From Pichia kudriavzevii (lineage: Eukaryota; Ascomycota; Pichiomycetes; Pichiales; Pichiaceae), in contig NC_042506.1 in the NCBI RefSeq assembly GCF_003054445.1, forward strand, positions 1,557,501-1,621,500: 64,000 bases of DNA, written 5' to 3'. This document shows, in pieces, positions 9,805 through 19,068 of this stretch. Position 1 is the stretch's first letter. Every line of letters starts with the position of its first letter. Position numbers and translations under genes: made by a program. The notes beneath the pieces were generated by a model. That model worked only from the letters and a program-made list of their open reading frames with translations, was not told the DNA's origin and made no database searches.

Positions 9805-9810
9805 TGTGGC
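9805..9810 (+). promoter_or_regulatory. TGTGGC motif (Met31/32-like core), with a second copy at 9951
   Basis: TGTGGC occurs at 9805-9810 and 9951-9956, about 240 and 95 bp upstream of the dioxygenase start. It is the core of the Met31/Met32 site (AAACTGTGGC) that activates sulfur-assimilation genes in S. cerevisiae. The flanks match only in part, so the assignment rests mainly on gene function. Confidence 0.3.
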
Positions 9811-9985
9811 TTCCTTCTTTTTAAGCGTAACAGATAGCGCCACAAACGTTTGAGCCACCACCAATTCTTTCCAGTTCAATCATTACTTAAAAGGAACATA
9901 TCTCCGGTAAATAATGTATAGATATGGCCATGATGACAAATATCATAAGGTGTGGCATGCATAAACACTCACTTGCTTGAGTTGT

Positions 9986-9993
9986 TATAAAAA
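9986..9993 (+). promoter_or_regulatory. TATA box of the sulfonate dioxygenase gene
   Basis: TATAAAAA lies 56 bp before the first in-frame ATG (10049) and 77 bp before the second (10070), a normal spacing for a regulated yeast promoter. Confidence 0.55.
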
Positions 9994-10048
9994 GGGCTAA
10001 TGAGTAACTTCAGTACAACTGTCATTCTGAGCTAGACTAAAATGTTGA

Positions 10049-11386
10049 ATGAAAACAAGCAAGTATATAATGGCCGCTAAAACAGAAACAGTTCAGGGAC
10101 ATAACAACGAGACTTTAGAAGTTGTCAACGATATCCCTATTGATAAACAAATTGAAGAGTTAATCAGATCCCATAAAGAGTTAAGCATCACAAGGTCATC
10201 CATTGTTAAGTTTAACTACACTGGTGGTGCTGATCCTGAAGGATTAAAACTACTCCCTGAGTCTTCAAGAAGGAGAATTGAAGAAGATGGTCTTGACGTC
10301 TCCCAAGGTTATCCAGAGATTCCACCAAGGTCTGAAATCCCAATTTTCGTTGATGAAGCTTATGCTATAAGAGCTGAAGATGCGCCTTTTGTCGAAAGGG
10401 GTAAGAATGCAGATCCGGAGAAAAAGGCCCTATTTGGTGCTGCCAAAGAAGTGATCCACTTGACCAAAAATGTTGGTACTGAAATTGTCGGTTTGCAACT
10501 TGCAGACTTGACTGACCAACAGAAGGATGAGTTGGCTCTTCTTGTTGCAGAGAGAGTCGTTGTTTTTTTCAGAGACCAAAAACTTCCACCTACTAAACAA
10601 CATGAATTGGGTAAGTACTTGGGTAACATTGAATATCATGCTCAAGTTCCCCATGTTACTGGTTTACCGGGAGCAACTGTTATCTGGAACGACTACCTTA
10701 ACAAAAAGGGATCTAAATTGAACTACGCTAATGCAAACTTGGCAAACTGGGATGTCTTACGGAACCCAGGTTATGGTAACCAAGTTTGGCACACTGATTT
10801 GGTCCACGAGCATCAGCCTGCTGGTTATACCCACTTACATTTAGATGCGGTTCCCTCTACTGGTGGAGATACGATCTGGGCATCTGGTTATGGTGCTTAT
10901 GACAAACTATCTGATGAATTTAAGAAGTTTTTGGACGGCAAAAAGGCGGTTTTTCTTTCTGCCCACACCTACCTAGACAGAAACGACCCATTGGGTGGTC
11001 CTAAGAGAGTTGAAAGAATTCACCCATTGGTTAGAACACATCCTGCAACAGGTTGGAAATCCTTGTTTGTTAACAGGGGGCTAACTAAGAGAATAATTGG
11101 TGTTTCTCCAGTCGAATCAGACCTTATCCTAAATTACTTGTTTGACGTTTATGAGAAAAATGCAGACATTCAAGTAAGATTCAAATGGACACCAACAAAA
11201 CAAGGTTATGGAACATCTGCTATCTGGGATAATAGAATCTCTCAGCATAGGGCAGTTTGGGACCACGAAGGTGAGGAGCCAAGACATGGTACTAGAGTTA
11301 CCTCTTTGGCGGAAATTCCATTTTTTGATCCGGAATCAAAATCTCAAAGAGAAGCATTGGGCAAACCAATTCATAAATGGGATTAA
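10049..11386 (+). CDS. JLP1: Fe(II)/2-oxoglutarate-dependent sulfonate dioxygenase (TauD/Jlp1 family)
   Basis: A 445-residue TauD-family oxygenase; S. cerevisiae Jlp1 releases sulfite from alkyl sulfonates so they can serve as sulfur source. The iron-binding facial triad is visible: H248 and D250 in VWHTDLVHE, and distal H400 in NRISQHRAVWDH, followed by the 2-oxoglutarate-binding R416 in RHGTRVTSL. Related enzymes act on other alpha-keto-acid co-oxidised substrates, so the substrate is inferred. Two in-frame starts are possible: 10049 (MKTSKYI) or 10070 (MAAKTET). An out-of-frame ATG at 10042 opens a 12-codon frame ending at 10080 that overlaps both. There is no targeting signal, so it is probably cytosolic. 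It stands alone between two long non-coding stretches. Confidence 0.85.
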   Translation: MKTSKYIMAAKTETVQGHNNETLEVVNDIPIDKQIEELIRSHKELSITRSSIVKFNYTGGADPEGLKLLPESSRRRIEEDGLDVSQGYPEIPPRSEIPIFVDEAYAIRAEDAPFVERGKNADPEKKALFGAAKEVIHLTKNVGTEIVGLQLADLTDQQKDELALLVAERVVVFFRDQKLPPTKQHELGKYLGNIEYHAQVPHVTGLPGATVIWNDYLNKKGSKLNYANANLANWDVLRNPGYGNQVWHTDLVHEHQPAGYTHLHLDAVPSTGGDTIWASGYGAYDKLSDEFKKFLDGKKAVFLSAHTYLDRNDPLGGPKRVERIHPLVRTHPATGWKSLFVNRGLTKRIIGVSPVESDLILNYLFDVYEKNADIQVRFKWTPTKQGYGTSAIWDNRISQHRAVWDHEGEEPRHGTRVTSLAEIPFFDPESKSQREALGKPIHKWD

Positions 11387-12367
11387 CTTAAAACCCAATG
11401 TTTCCTTACTATATATAGATTGAATATTATAGTCTATGTTTTTAACCTTCAGAAGCTCAAATTCATGTAGCCGTTGAAAACCTAGAATGTAGATTTTTTT
11501 TTCTCTAAAAATTTACTTTTCTTTTTCTAAAAAGTCGTATCAGGCATCAAGTTCACATAGATTTACTAGCCGTATGAAAATTTGACCCACAAGTATTGAT
11601 TACACTTTGGATATTCATGTTAAAGTTATAAATTGAACTGTTCTTAAATGGGCTTATATGAAATAACAATTAAAAAAAAATTAACGAAAAATGGGGAAAC
11701 GTGAAATTGAGAGGAACACCAGGAGGGTGTTAATCTAGACACGTAGAGTTAGGCTAGGTTTTTCTAAAATAAAAGAGGTAAACATAGATATATGAGTTAG
11801 AAAATAGTAACTTCCTGGATCTGATATTATGCCTGGTTCCGTCAGATTAACCTTATTTGAACTGGTAGGGAAGTCAATGTTCCCAATCAACTAACATTTT
11901 AATTAACCACCTCAATGAAATGCTCTTCTTATCACTGTTGGTTTGATGGAAAAACTTTAAAAACGCATAATCATCCTGAGGTGGTGAGAGTAGCAACTTC
12001 AGGAGATTGTATACTTCAAATACAAGTCAGTATATTTTTAGTTCACTTAGCAAACACCACTCAGTTTATGTAAATACGATCACATGTACTATTACTGATG
12101 AATACAAATTCACGTAACGTGTAAAACTTTACACTTTTTTACGAAACTTATGACACTCAGTACCAAAAAAAAACACTCAATCCCTTTGTTTGTTTGAATA
12201 ATTTTTCAAGATAAACAAAGGGATTAAAAGCAACCAAATTTTAGTAGATATCCATTAAAAATATCGTTTAACAGATCAGTTACCTAGCATTTAAGCATTA
12301 TAATGCAACTATTTGGTCTTTACATCTTACCAGTGTGAAAGAGCGTTGCAGTGAAAACTCACAAGAA
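11387..12367. other. AT-rich intergenic region upstream of the tRNA pair
   Basis: About 980 bp of AT-rich DNA with many A/T runs. I see no open frame of note and no clear long terminal repeat or other insertion next to the tRNA genes, though short degenerate remnants could not be excluded by eye. Confidence 0.5.
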
Positions 12368-12438
12368 GCGCAAGTGGTTTAGTGGTAAAATTCAACGTTG
12401 CCATCGTTGAGCCCCTGGTTCGATTCCGGGCTTGCGCA
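12368..12438 (+). tRNA. tRNA-Gly(GCC)
   Basis: A 71-nt cloverleaf. The acceptor stem GCGCAAG pairs with CTTGCGC and is followed by discriminator A. The anticodon stem CAACG/CGTTG closes loop TTGCCAT, anticodon GCC. The T arm GGTTCGATTCC is present. There is no intron. No T run follows it; only 4 nt separate it from the next tRNA. Confidence 0.97.
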
Positions 12439-12442
12439 GTTA

Positions 12443-12514
12443 TCCGAGATAGTTTAGTGGCTAGAATTTCCGCTTGTCACGCGGGAGACCCGGGTTCAAT
12501 TCCCGGTCTCGGAG
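12443..12514 (+). tRNA. tRNA-Asp(GTC)
   Basis: A 72-nt cloverleaf. The acceptor stem TCCGAGA pairs with TCTCGGA, with discriminator G. The anticodon loop TTGTCAC gives anticodon GTC. The T arm is GGTTCAATTCC. There is no intron. A T6 pol III terminator follows at 12519-12524. It starts 4 nt after tRNA-Gly, so the two probably form one transcript. Confidence 0.97.
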
Positions 12515-12518
12515 TTGG

Positions 12519-12524
12519 TTTTTT
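12519..12524 (+). terminator. RNA polymerase III terminator (T6) after tRNA-Asp
   Basis: TTTTTT begins 5 nt after the tRNA-Asp discriminator base. It is the first T run of four or more after the start of tRNA-Gly's 3' half; the 4-nt spacer between the genes has none. Confidence 0.8.
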
Positions 12525-12650
12525 ATAACTCAGTTGTTTTGATTTATTTGATATTATAAACCCTCTTAGGAACAATAACAAAAAGTGCCTGTAAATTTAA
12601 TGGGTTTATCAGTATACATATCTAGTCGTTATTTATCAAAATAAAATTTA

Positions 12651-15230
12651 TCAGCTTTCCTGGCTTTCCTCATTGATGACAGATGGATCGAAAACCATCT
12701 TCATTTTACCACCAGGGATGATTCCAGGAGTTTCAGGTAAACCTGTGTTTGCTATATTACTCCGTTCAGGCAATTTCAAGATACCGTCGCTTTGGTTACT
12801 AATTAGTCCTTTCATGTCAAGTTTCTCAGATAATGTTTTTCTACGACGGGCCAGACCTGATTCATCATCCACTGAAGGTAGTCCCAACTTAGTTGGTGGA
12901 TTGATAGGGCTCTGTAGAATATTTATCTTTGGGACGCTATTTGAGTTTGTATTGGTCAGGCTTGAGCTATTCGTTGCATTTGCATTTGAATTTGCAGTAG
13001 ATGTGTTAATATTCAACGTCATAGCCGAACTATTATTTGAACCACTAGGGGTTAATCTTCCAGTACTGGAATTAGTAGCTGCCAAACGATTACCGTTCCT
13101 AATAATGGATGCTTGAACTTTACGTGGGGCATAGGAAAAATAATCTCCCGAAGAGCCTCCAGGAGGGGTATTGTTTGCACTCAAAGTTGGTGATAAGATT
13201 GGCCTTCTATTTCTTGCTGGAGAATTGGCACGGGACGAAGACCTTGAAGATCCCCTGGACGATGAATGTGAGTCAAACGATGAGGAAGACGAAATTCTCA
13301 TATTAGGTTGGGATCTGATGGATTTGAAAGATATCGAAGGTGTCTTATTGTTATTGTTACTACTACTATAATTACTATCTCCATTTTCATCATGCATTGC
13401 TTGGATTTGGTGGAACTGGGACTTGTACTCCTCAGTCGACGAGCTATTCATTGATTGTATGTCAGGTGGTGTGGAAATAGAGAATGTGGCCGACAATGGG
13501 GACATAGCCGAAGCTGCTGGTACCTTATTACGGGAATTAACAAAGTCATTCTGTTCGGTTGAAGTAGGAACAGAATCACTAGGATTCTCTTCATCGCTCT
13601 CGTTATCATCATCATAACTGACGTTTCTTTCTATTGTGTTATCAAACTCACTCAAATCAGTCAAGTATTCGATCCATTTAGATGCAGAATCTATATCTGG
13701 GCATTTGAACGTAAACTTTTGTTTGGAATGTTCACTTTTATCTTTGTAGACACGCAGCTGAAATTTTCTTGGATCGCTATCAACTTCGGTTAACGAAATA
13801 TCATTCAATGAAAAAGATTGTAGTGGTGTTAGTTCTTTTATCCTATCACTTGTTTTATATTCGTGTAGGTAATTGATTGTTAGAACATAATAGAATTTAG
13901 AGTAATTTTTCAAGTATTTGGACTTACGTTCGAGATAACCAGAATAGATGCATGAACTAATAACATTGTTCCGATAAGGATAGACAATGTCAGAATTTTT
14001 TCTCACTTGTTTCTTTTTAGCCAAAGTAGTTTTGGCATTGATTGGCAAAAAGTTCTTCTTGTTATCATTTCTGATGAAGAAATCCCAATCTATTGTTGGT
14101 TCGTTTTTCAGGAAACCATTCTTGAAGGGTGCTATCAGATAATCTTTAACAGTGTTCAGTTCGGTATCTATTAAATCGGTGTATGTTCCAATACATGACT
14201 GGATTTCAGAATATAAAATCTTCTCCAATTGGACTGCTTTATATTGTAAATCATAGTACATTTCCTTCAAATGGGCTTCAATATAAAGTTGATCCTTCAA
14301 TTGTAAATCCAGTTTCAGCTTTAGAATGTAGGGATCCGATTTGGGGCTAAAGGAAGAAGTCAAATTTAAAGTCGTACCCAAACTTGACTTCGAATGTCCC
14401 GTTTTCAACAATTCGATGGACGTTATGTAATCCGATAAGATACCACCAGTTTTAGCAATTTCCATTTTCAAGTTTTTAGTTTTATAATCAGAGGAATGTT
14501 TGATGGAGTTCATCTGCCTGATGGTTTCGTTCAACTGGTCCTTCAAATTCTCCAATCTTGGAATGAGACGATTCGAGAGATGTTGATAAGTTGACAGTTC
14601 CTTTTCCTTCAAGTAGTTATGGTTGTTAAAAAAGGTTGACGAGATGGAAAGAATAGAAGAATCACCGGGTGGCAAGAACGTAGTCTGCAACAGCTTATTG
14701 ACGATATTCTGCTGATCCATATTCAGTTTGAGCATTTGATCGTCTTCAAAACCGGAACTTGTATCTTCCTTTACATTTGAGGTGCTCATTGATTTCTTCA
14801 AACCTTTGCTATTGTTTGCCTTGACTTTCAATTTACCTGAGTTTTGGCGTCTAAGAATTTCCAAGTTTTCCAACATGGCCTTGTTACCCTGGTATGTTTG
14901 ACTTTTAAAGACACACATCTCCTTGAAGTAGAAGATGATTTGTTTGATTATCATTTTCCAAATACTGAACCTATAGATCAATTGATCCACCGGTCTAGGG
15001 TCGTCGATGTTCTTGAACGGCAAGTAGTATGGAGAATGGTAATCATCAGGAGATAAGACCGACTGTGTGGCGAATTTGGTATTGTTCCTGTAGACGGTGT
15101 CCAAGTTCACCACGCTCTCCGATTGCTGGTGGGTTTGTTGAAAGGGAATGTTGGTGAGCCCCGGGATCCCAGGAATGCTAGGAATCGATTCCGAGGAGGA
15201 TGCTGTGTGTAAATAGGGCCTACTACTCAT
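12651..15230 (-). CDS. SLM1: Slm1/Slm2-type PH-domain protein (PI(4,5)P2 and TORC2 effector)
   Basis: An 859-residue protein starting at the ATG of MSSRPYLHTASSS; the TTG two codons upstream is not used. The N-terminal part has the conserved PRPVDQLIYRFSIWKMIIKQ segment, and residues ~95-380 form a helical F-BAR-like region. A PH domain spans ~430-527 (SGYLERKSKYLKNYSKFYYVLT, ending WIEYLTDLSEF). Slm proteins bind plasma-membrane PI(4,5)P2, link to eisosomes and recruit TORC2 to Ypk1. The C-terminal third is Ser/Asn-rich and disordered, with PKINIL near 766-771, which fits the PxIxIT calcineurin-docking pattern known in Slm1/Slm2. Only one gene is seen here, so whether it is the SLM1 or SLM2 orthologue, or the single ancestor of both, is open. 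Confidence 0.85.
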   Translation of the reverse strand: MSSRPYLHTASSSESIPSIPGIPGLTNIPFQQTHQQSESVVNLDTVYRNNTKFATQSVLSPDDYHSPYYLPFKNIDDPRPVDQLIYRFSIWKMIIKQIIFYFKEMCVFKSQTYQGNKAMLENLEILRRQNSGKLKVKANNSKGLKKSMSTSNVKEDTSSGFEDDQMLKLNMDQQNIVNKLLQTTFLPPGDSSILSISSTFFNNHNYLKEKELSTYQHLSNRLIPRLENLKDQLNETIRQMNSIKHSSDYKTKNLKMEIAKTGGILSDYITSIELLKTGHSKSSLGTTLNLTSSFSPKSDPYILKLKLDLQLKDQLYIEAHLKEMYYDLQYKAVQLEKILYSEIQSCIGTYTDLIDTELNTVKDYLIAPFKNGFLKNEPTIDWDFFIRNDNKKNFLPINAKTTLAKKKQVRKNSDIVYPYRNNVISSCIYSGYLERKSKYLKNYSKFYYVLTINYLHEYKTSDRIKELTPLQSFSLNDISLTEVDSDPRKFQLRVYKDKSEHSKQKFTFKCPDIDSASKWIEYLTDLSEFDNTIERNVSYDDDNESDEENPSDSVPTSTEQNDFVNSRNKVPAASAMSPLSATFSISTPPDIQSMNSSSTEEYKSQFHQIQAMHDENGDSNYSSSNNNNKTPSISFKSIRSQPNMRISSSSSFDSHSSSRGSSRSSSRANSPARNRRPILSPTLSANNTPPGGSSGDYFSYAPRKVQASIIRNGNRLAATNSSTGRLTPSGSNNSSAMTLNINTSTANSNANATNSSSLTNTNSNSVPKINILQSPINPPTKLGLPSVDDESGLARRRKTLSEKLDMKGLISNQSDGILKLPERSNIANTGLPETPGIIPGGKMKMVFDPSVINEESQES

Positions 15231-15557
15231 TGCCAAACAGAATAATTGGCAACTTGAAAGGATGAGAAAGACATAGATCCAGGGGAATATGTGGAAATGT
15301 CCCTTCAGGGGGGCCTATCTATTTAAGTCGATTTCCAGCATCGGTTATTTTTCTCAATTTCGATTTTCTGTCACACGCCAACGGGAAAGCTCGGTCCTTA
15401 AGTTGTTAGAATGGGTGCACCCTTCACCTTCGGTGCAATACGCTGGTGGCCATTATATTATAGGAGTTTATAATTACTATATACTGTATAAAAACAGATG
15501 GGGGGGTTATAAGAGAAGAGAGTTCGAGGGGAGGGGGAGACAACTATAACAGCAACT

Positions 15558-16760
15558 CTAATCGTTGTTGAACAAGTGACCAATATCAGCTGGTAATTCT
15601 TGGATTTGGGTGTTGTAGAACATTTCGATTTCTCTCATTCTAGTGATATCGTTATCTGCCAACAAGTTGATTGCAACACCCTTTCTACCAAATCTACCGG
15701 ATCTACCAATTCTGTGAATGTAGTTTTCATTGTTATCTGGTAAATCGTAGTTAATAACAAGAGAAACTTGTTGAACATCAATACCTCTTGCTAATAAATC
15801 GGTACAAATCAAGATTCTTGAAGAACCAGTTCTGAATTCAGCCATAATCTTATCTCTATCTTGTTGAGACATGTCAGAGTGAATAGAAGAGACAGTGAAG
15901 TTTTGCTTTGTTAAAGCTTCAGTTAATTCTTCAACTCTTCTTCTAGTATTACAGAAAATAACTGCTTGAGTAACAGAAATGGAATCATACAAGTCAATCA
16001 AACACATCAATTTATATTGGTCTTCTTCAACATTGACATAGAATTGCTTAATACCTTCCAAAGTCAATTCGTCCTTCTTGACCAAGATTCTAACTGGATC
16101 TCTCATAAACTTGGTGGTGACATCAAGAACATCCTTTGGCATTGTAGCAGATAATAGGACAACTTGAGTAGTTTCTGGAAGATATTGGAAAACCTTGTGG
16201 ATTTGTTCCTTGAAACCTTGGGATAACATTTCATCGGCTTCATCCATAATGAACATCTTGACATCTCTTGTTTTGAAATAACCTCTGTCAATCATGTCAA
16301 AGACTCTACCAGGAGTACCAACAACAATTTGAGCACCGGCATTCAATGCTTCAATGTCTTCGCCCATTGGCTTACCACCAATACATGCATGGACAGTGAC
16401 GTCCATATGCAAAGCAATGGAGACAACAACTCTTTGAATTTGCAATGCCAATTCTCTAGTTGGTGCCATAATTAAAGCTTGGGTCTTCTTGACGGTTTCG
16501 TCAATTCTCTGCAATGCAGAAATGGAGAAGGTTGCAGTCTTACCTGTACCGGACTGTGCTTGTGCTAGAACATCTCTACCAGAGACAATTGGCAAGATTG
16601 CCCTTTGTTGAATAGCAGATGGCGCTTCAAAACCTAAACCGAAAATACCTCTAATGATTTCTGGTTTCAAGTTCATTTGGTCAAAAGTGGTTGCAACTTC
16701 ATCGTAGTTGGTTTCAATGGTGCCTTCTGGGCTGGCAAGTGGCTTTTCTTCAGTAGACAT
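15558..16760 (-). CDS. TIF1: translation initiation factor eIF4A, DEAD-box RNA helicase
   Basis: A 400-residue protein, close to S. cerevisiae eIF4A (395), which unwinds 5' leaders within eIF4F. Visible motifs: Q motif near [13 protein letters not shown] (44-56), Walker A AQSGTGKT (68-75), PTREL (100-104), TPGR (149-152), DEAD (173-176), SAT, then ARGID and [13 protein letters not shown] in the second RecA domain. Strong codon bias towards preferred codons (GGT, AGA, GCC, AAC) fits very high expression. Start is the ATG of [14 protein letters not shown] 23-nt T run (A run on the gene's strand) lies about 150 bp upstream. Confidence 0.95.
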   Translation of the reverse strand: MSTEEKPLASPEGTIETNYDEVATTFDQMNLKPEIIRGIFGLGFEAPSAIQQRAILPIVSGRDVLAQAQSGTGKTATFSISALQRIDETVKKTQALIMAPTRELALQIQRVVVSIALHMDVTVHACIGGKPMGEDIEALNAGAQIVVGTPGRVFDMIDRGYFKTRDVKMFIMDEADEMLSQGFKEQIHKVFQYLPETTQVVLLSATMPKDVLDVTTKFMRDPVRILVKKDELTLEGIKQFYVNVEEDQYKLMCLIDLYDSISVTQAVIFCNTRRRVEELTEALTKQNFTVSSIHSDMSQQDRDKIMAEFRTGSSRILICTDLLARGIDVQQVSLVINYDLPDNNENYIHRIGRSGRFGRKGVAINLLADNDITRMREIEMFYNTQIQELPADIGHLFNND

Positions 16761-17328
16761 GGCTATTGGGCACTGTTTGTTTGCTAAATGCTAGAAGTTC
16801 AAAGGATTCAAAGAGAGAAAAGAGTTACAAGTACTACAAAGTATGAAAAGTGGGAAAATGTGGGCAAAGGCTCTCCCATTTCCCATTTCCCGTTTCTCAT
16901 TTCCACCTTGTTTTTTTTTTTTTTTTTTTTTTTGCTTTTGACGGTGGTTGTTAAATTTTCACCCATTTTTTTTCTCTCACTGTTTCCACTATAAGCAAAA
17001 AAGAAAAAAAAAACAAAAAAAAAAATTTTTTTTGATGGAAAATAATCTTTGAGTGCGGCAAGGCCGGGTAACTAATACAAGGATATGACAACAGTAAAGA
17101 GACGGAGTATTTGAATGGTAAGCTAGGGAGGACAATGTCGAGTAGACGGAGAGAAGGTATATGAGTGTATGTGGAATGAGGAATGGAGATAGGTGAGAGC
17201 ATTACAACAAGAGAACGGTGCATACAGATATAGTTAGTCAGAGAGTAACACGGTGTATTTTGATTATATATATATATATATAAATGTATTAATATATATG
17301 GCTTTTCAGTTTGTGTTATAAAGGTTTC
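16761..17328. other. TIF1 promoter region with poly(dA:dT) tract and TA microsatellite
   Basis: The gap between RPS21 (stop at 17329) and TIF1 (start at 16760), both on the minus strand. It holds a T23 tract at 16911-16933, several A runs around 17000-17030, and a (TA)n tract at ~17263-17282 near the RPS21 3' end. Long poly(dA:dT) tracts are standard in promoters of highly expressed yeast genes. No gene is seen. Confidence 0.6.
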
Positions 17329-18402
17329 TTAACGAGAGTAAGACCAGACATTGTGGATCAAACCGTCTTGTTGGGCCAATCTGTTGATTTGGTCGTCAGC
17401 CTCACCTCTGGATCTAATGAAACCGGACAATGCGTACAAGGTGTTGGAGTCTGGGATAGCTCTACCTTCTTCGTCGACATTAGCGACTGCAATTTGGACA
17501 GATGCATGGTCCTTAGCCTTGATGACTCTGTTGGTAGCAGAACACTTTCTTGGAATGTATAATTCAACCTGTAGAATGTAGATCGGGGGAGGGGGGGGAA
17601 CAATGTTAGTAGCTAGTCTTGACTGCGAGTGGGACTACAAGGGCCACTGAGAAGGGGAGAGATGGGGACTGTTTTCGCAAGTATTCAACAAGACACGGGC
17701 GGTCAATTTCTCCTTTCTCCACAATCAAGTAGTTGACAATTGTGGCGTGTCAAGACACTTGAGGTGGAGGTCAAACAACAATGGTGAGTACCGAGTGTGT
17801 CATTAAGAGATATAGAAATGTGTAACGGGTAGTCCCTTCTGCCATTCTTGTGGACTCAATGGGGGGTGGAGTGTAAGAGACAAGTATTTTACTGATAGAA
17901 ACGGCCAATCTCTTCAACTGGCCTGAAACCAAGTGCAGCAGGAGCAGCATCAAAATGTCTATGATACATTATGGTGATTTCCGTGATGAGCTGTAGATTC
18001 CAAAACACCATATGCGGTTGCTTGGATATACTAGAAGTCCAAACTCTCTTGGTCCTCCCATGTCTCCATTATTCCTAGACGTTCCTGCAAAGCGTCCAAC
18101 TCTTGTCAAGAGAAACAGTCTTGTCAAAGGAAAAACACTCTTGTCAAGAGAAACAGTCTTGTCAAAGGAAAAACACTCTTGTCAAAGGAAAAACACTCTT
18201 GTCAAGAGAAACACTCTTGTCAAGAGAAACACTCTTGTCAAGAGAAACACTCTTGTCAAGAGAAACACTCTTGTCAAGAGAAACACTCTTGTAACATCTC
18301 TTGTCGTACAATCGAATTTCCTAGACATCTTCTCCACTCTCCGTTCCCCTCTCGTCCTGGAAATTCCATAATACATACTAATTCACCCTTATCGTTTTGC
18401 AT
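17329..18402 (-). CDS. RPS21: 40S ribosomal protein eS21, two exons with an 810-bp intron
   Basis: Exon 1 is 18379-18402 (8 codons, MQNDKGEL) and exon 2 is 17329-17568 ([20 protein letters not shown] to VWSYSR). Together they give 87 residues, exactly the eS21 length, with a near-perfect family match. Splice signals on the minus strand are canonical: 5' site GTATGT at 18373-18378, branch point TACTAAC at 17605-17611, a pyrimidine-rich stretch, then CTACAG at 17569-17574. The split after codon 8 resembles the early intron of S. cerevisiae RPS21A/B. Exon 1 is too short for ORF callers, so exon 2 alone would appear without a start codon. The intron is long for a yeast ribosomal protein gene and contains an 18/20-bp tandem array. 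eS21 sits on the solvent side of the 40S subunit. Confidence 0.96.
18099..18292. repeat. 18/20-bp palindromic minisatellite inside the RPS21 intron
   Basis: Ten full units plus a partial one. Seven units are ACTCTTGTCAAGAGAAAC or its AG-start variant (18 bp), and three are a 20-bp version with CAAAGGAAAAAC. Each 18-bp unit holds a near-perfect palindrome, CTCTTG-T-CAAGAG. The 20-bp version breaks the palindrome. The last five full units are identical, suggesting recent expansion. It lies between the 5' splice site and the branch point. Confidence 0.95.
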
Positions 18403-19060
18403 AACTGTGTGTGTGTGTTTGAACCTCTTAAAATTCCAACAAGGATTCAAGTTGGTACCTTCAAAGTCTATCCAACTTCAACAAACCTCAACATCTCTGT
18501 TATTTTTTTTCCCCCCTACTCCTCCTACAGTTTCTCCAAGCCAAACTGGGAATTGGCAAACTGGGAATTGGCAAACTGCCAATCTCCCTCCCTCTCCCTC
18601 ATCCTGGAACGCACACACTCTCCGCCCTATCCCTCCGCGTCCAACATTCCCACTGGTGAGAGCTCCCACTCGTTCTCCCAACTACGGAAAAAACAAAAGA
18701 AGGCGCCTGCGTGCGGTGCGCGGGGTGCGTGTCCGCCCGCCACGCCAAAACACAGTCACAGAAGCGGCTCAGGGAGAGGGGGGGGAAGTTTGTATCCATT
18801 TTAATTTTTGAGAATTTCAAGGAGCGACACAAACAGAAACGCAAAACAAACCGCGAAATTTGTTTTTCGCTTTTTTCGCTTTTTTCGCTTTTTTTTTTAA
18901 AAAACATTTTTCATTATTATTCAAAACGCTGAGCCTCTAATGCAAGAGGGAAAAAAAAGTTTTTTTTTTTGATTTTTTTTTTGATTTTTTATGTTTTTCT
19001 TGTTTTTTTTTTTGATTTTTTGATTTTGTGCTCGGAAAACTGAAAATTAACGTCGCGCAG

Positions 19061-19068
19061 CACGTGAC
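19061..19068. promoter_or_regulatory. Cbf1-type E-box (CACGTGAC) in a G+C-rich island
   Basis: CACGTGAC (TCACGTG on the other strand) sits in a short G+C-rich patch surrounded by T-rich DNA, 659 bp upstream of RPS21 exon 1. In Candida albicans and relatives Cbf1 with Tbf1 helps drive ribosomal protein genes, so this could be an RPS21 element, or it could serve LCB3. Motif seen, role inferred. Confidence 0.35.

Larger units (their letters stand above)
8101..10048. other. sparse AT-rich intergenic region before the dioxygenase gene
   Basis: Nearly 2 kb without a convincing gene. The longest ATG-started frame (8445-8828, 127 codons, plus strand) has no recognisable domain and a composition expected of AT-rich DNA. 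A 68-codon frame at 9250-9456 starts at TTG. Neither is called. The right end carries a TATA box and TGTGGC motifs that presumably serve the gene at 10049. Confidence 0.5.

Noticed and set aside
17311-17581. Plus-strand ORFs opposite RPS21
   Set aside because: They are shadows of RPS21 exon 2, which is on the minus strand and matches eS21 residue by residue.
18099-18292. CRISPR-like array of palindromic repeats
   Set aside because: Repeats are directly adjacent with no unique spacers and lie in a yeast intron; it is a minisatellite.
18012-18811. Long plus-strand ORFs through the 18-bp repeats
   Set aside because: The repeat keeps the frames open and the sequence is the RPS21 intron and promoter; translated repeats (SCQEKH) have no family.
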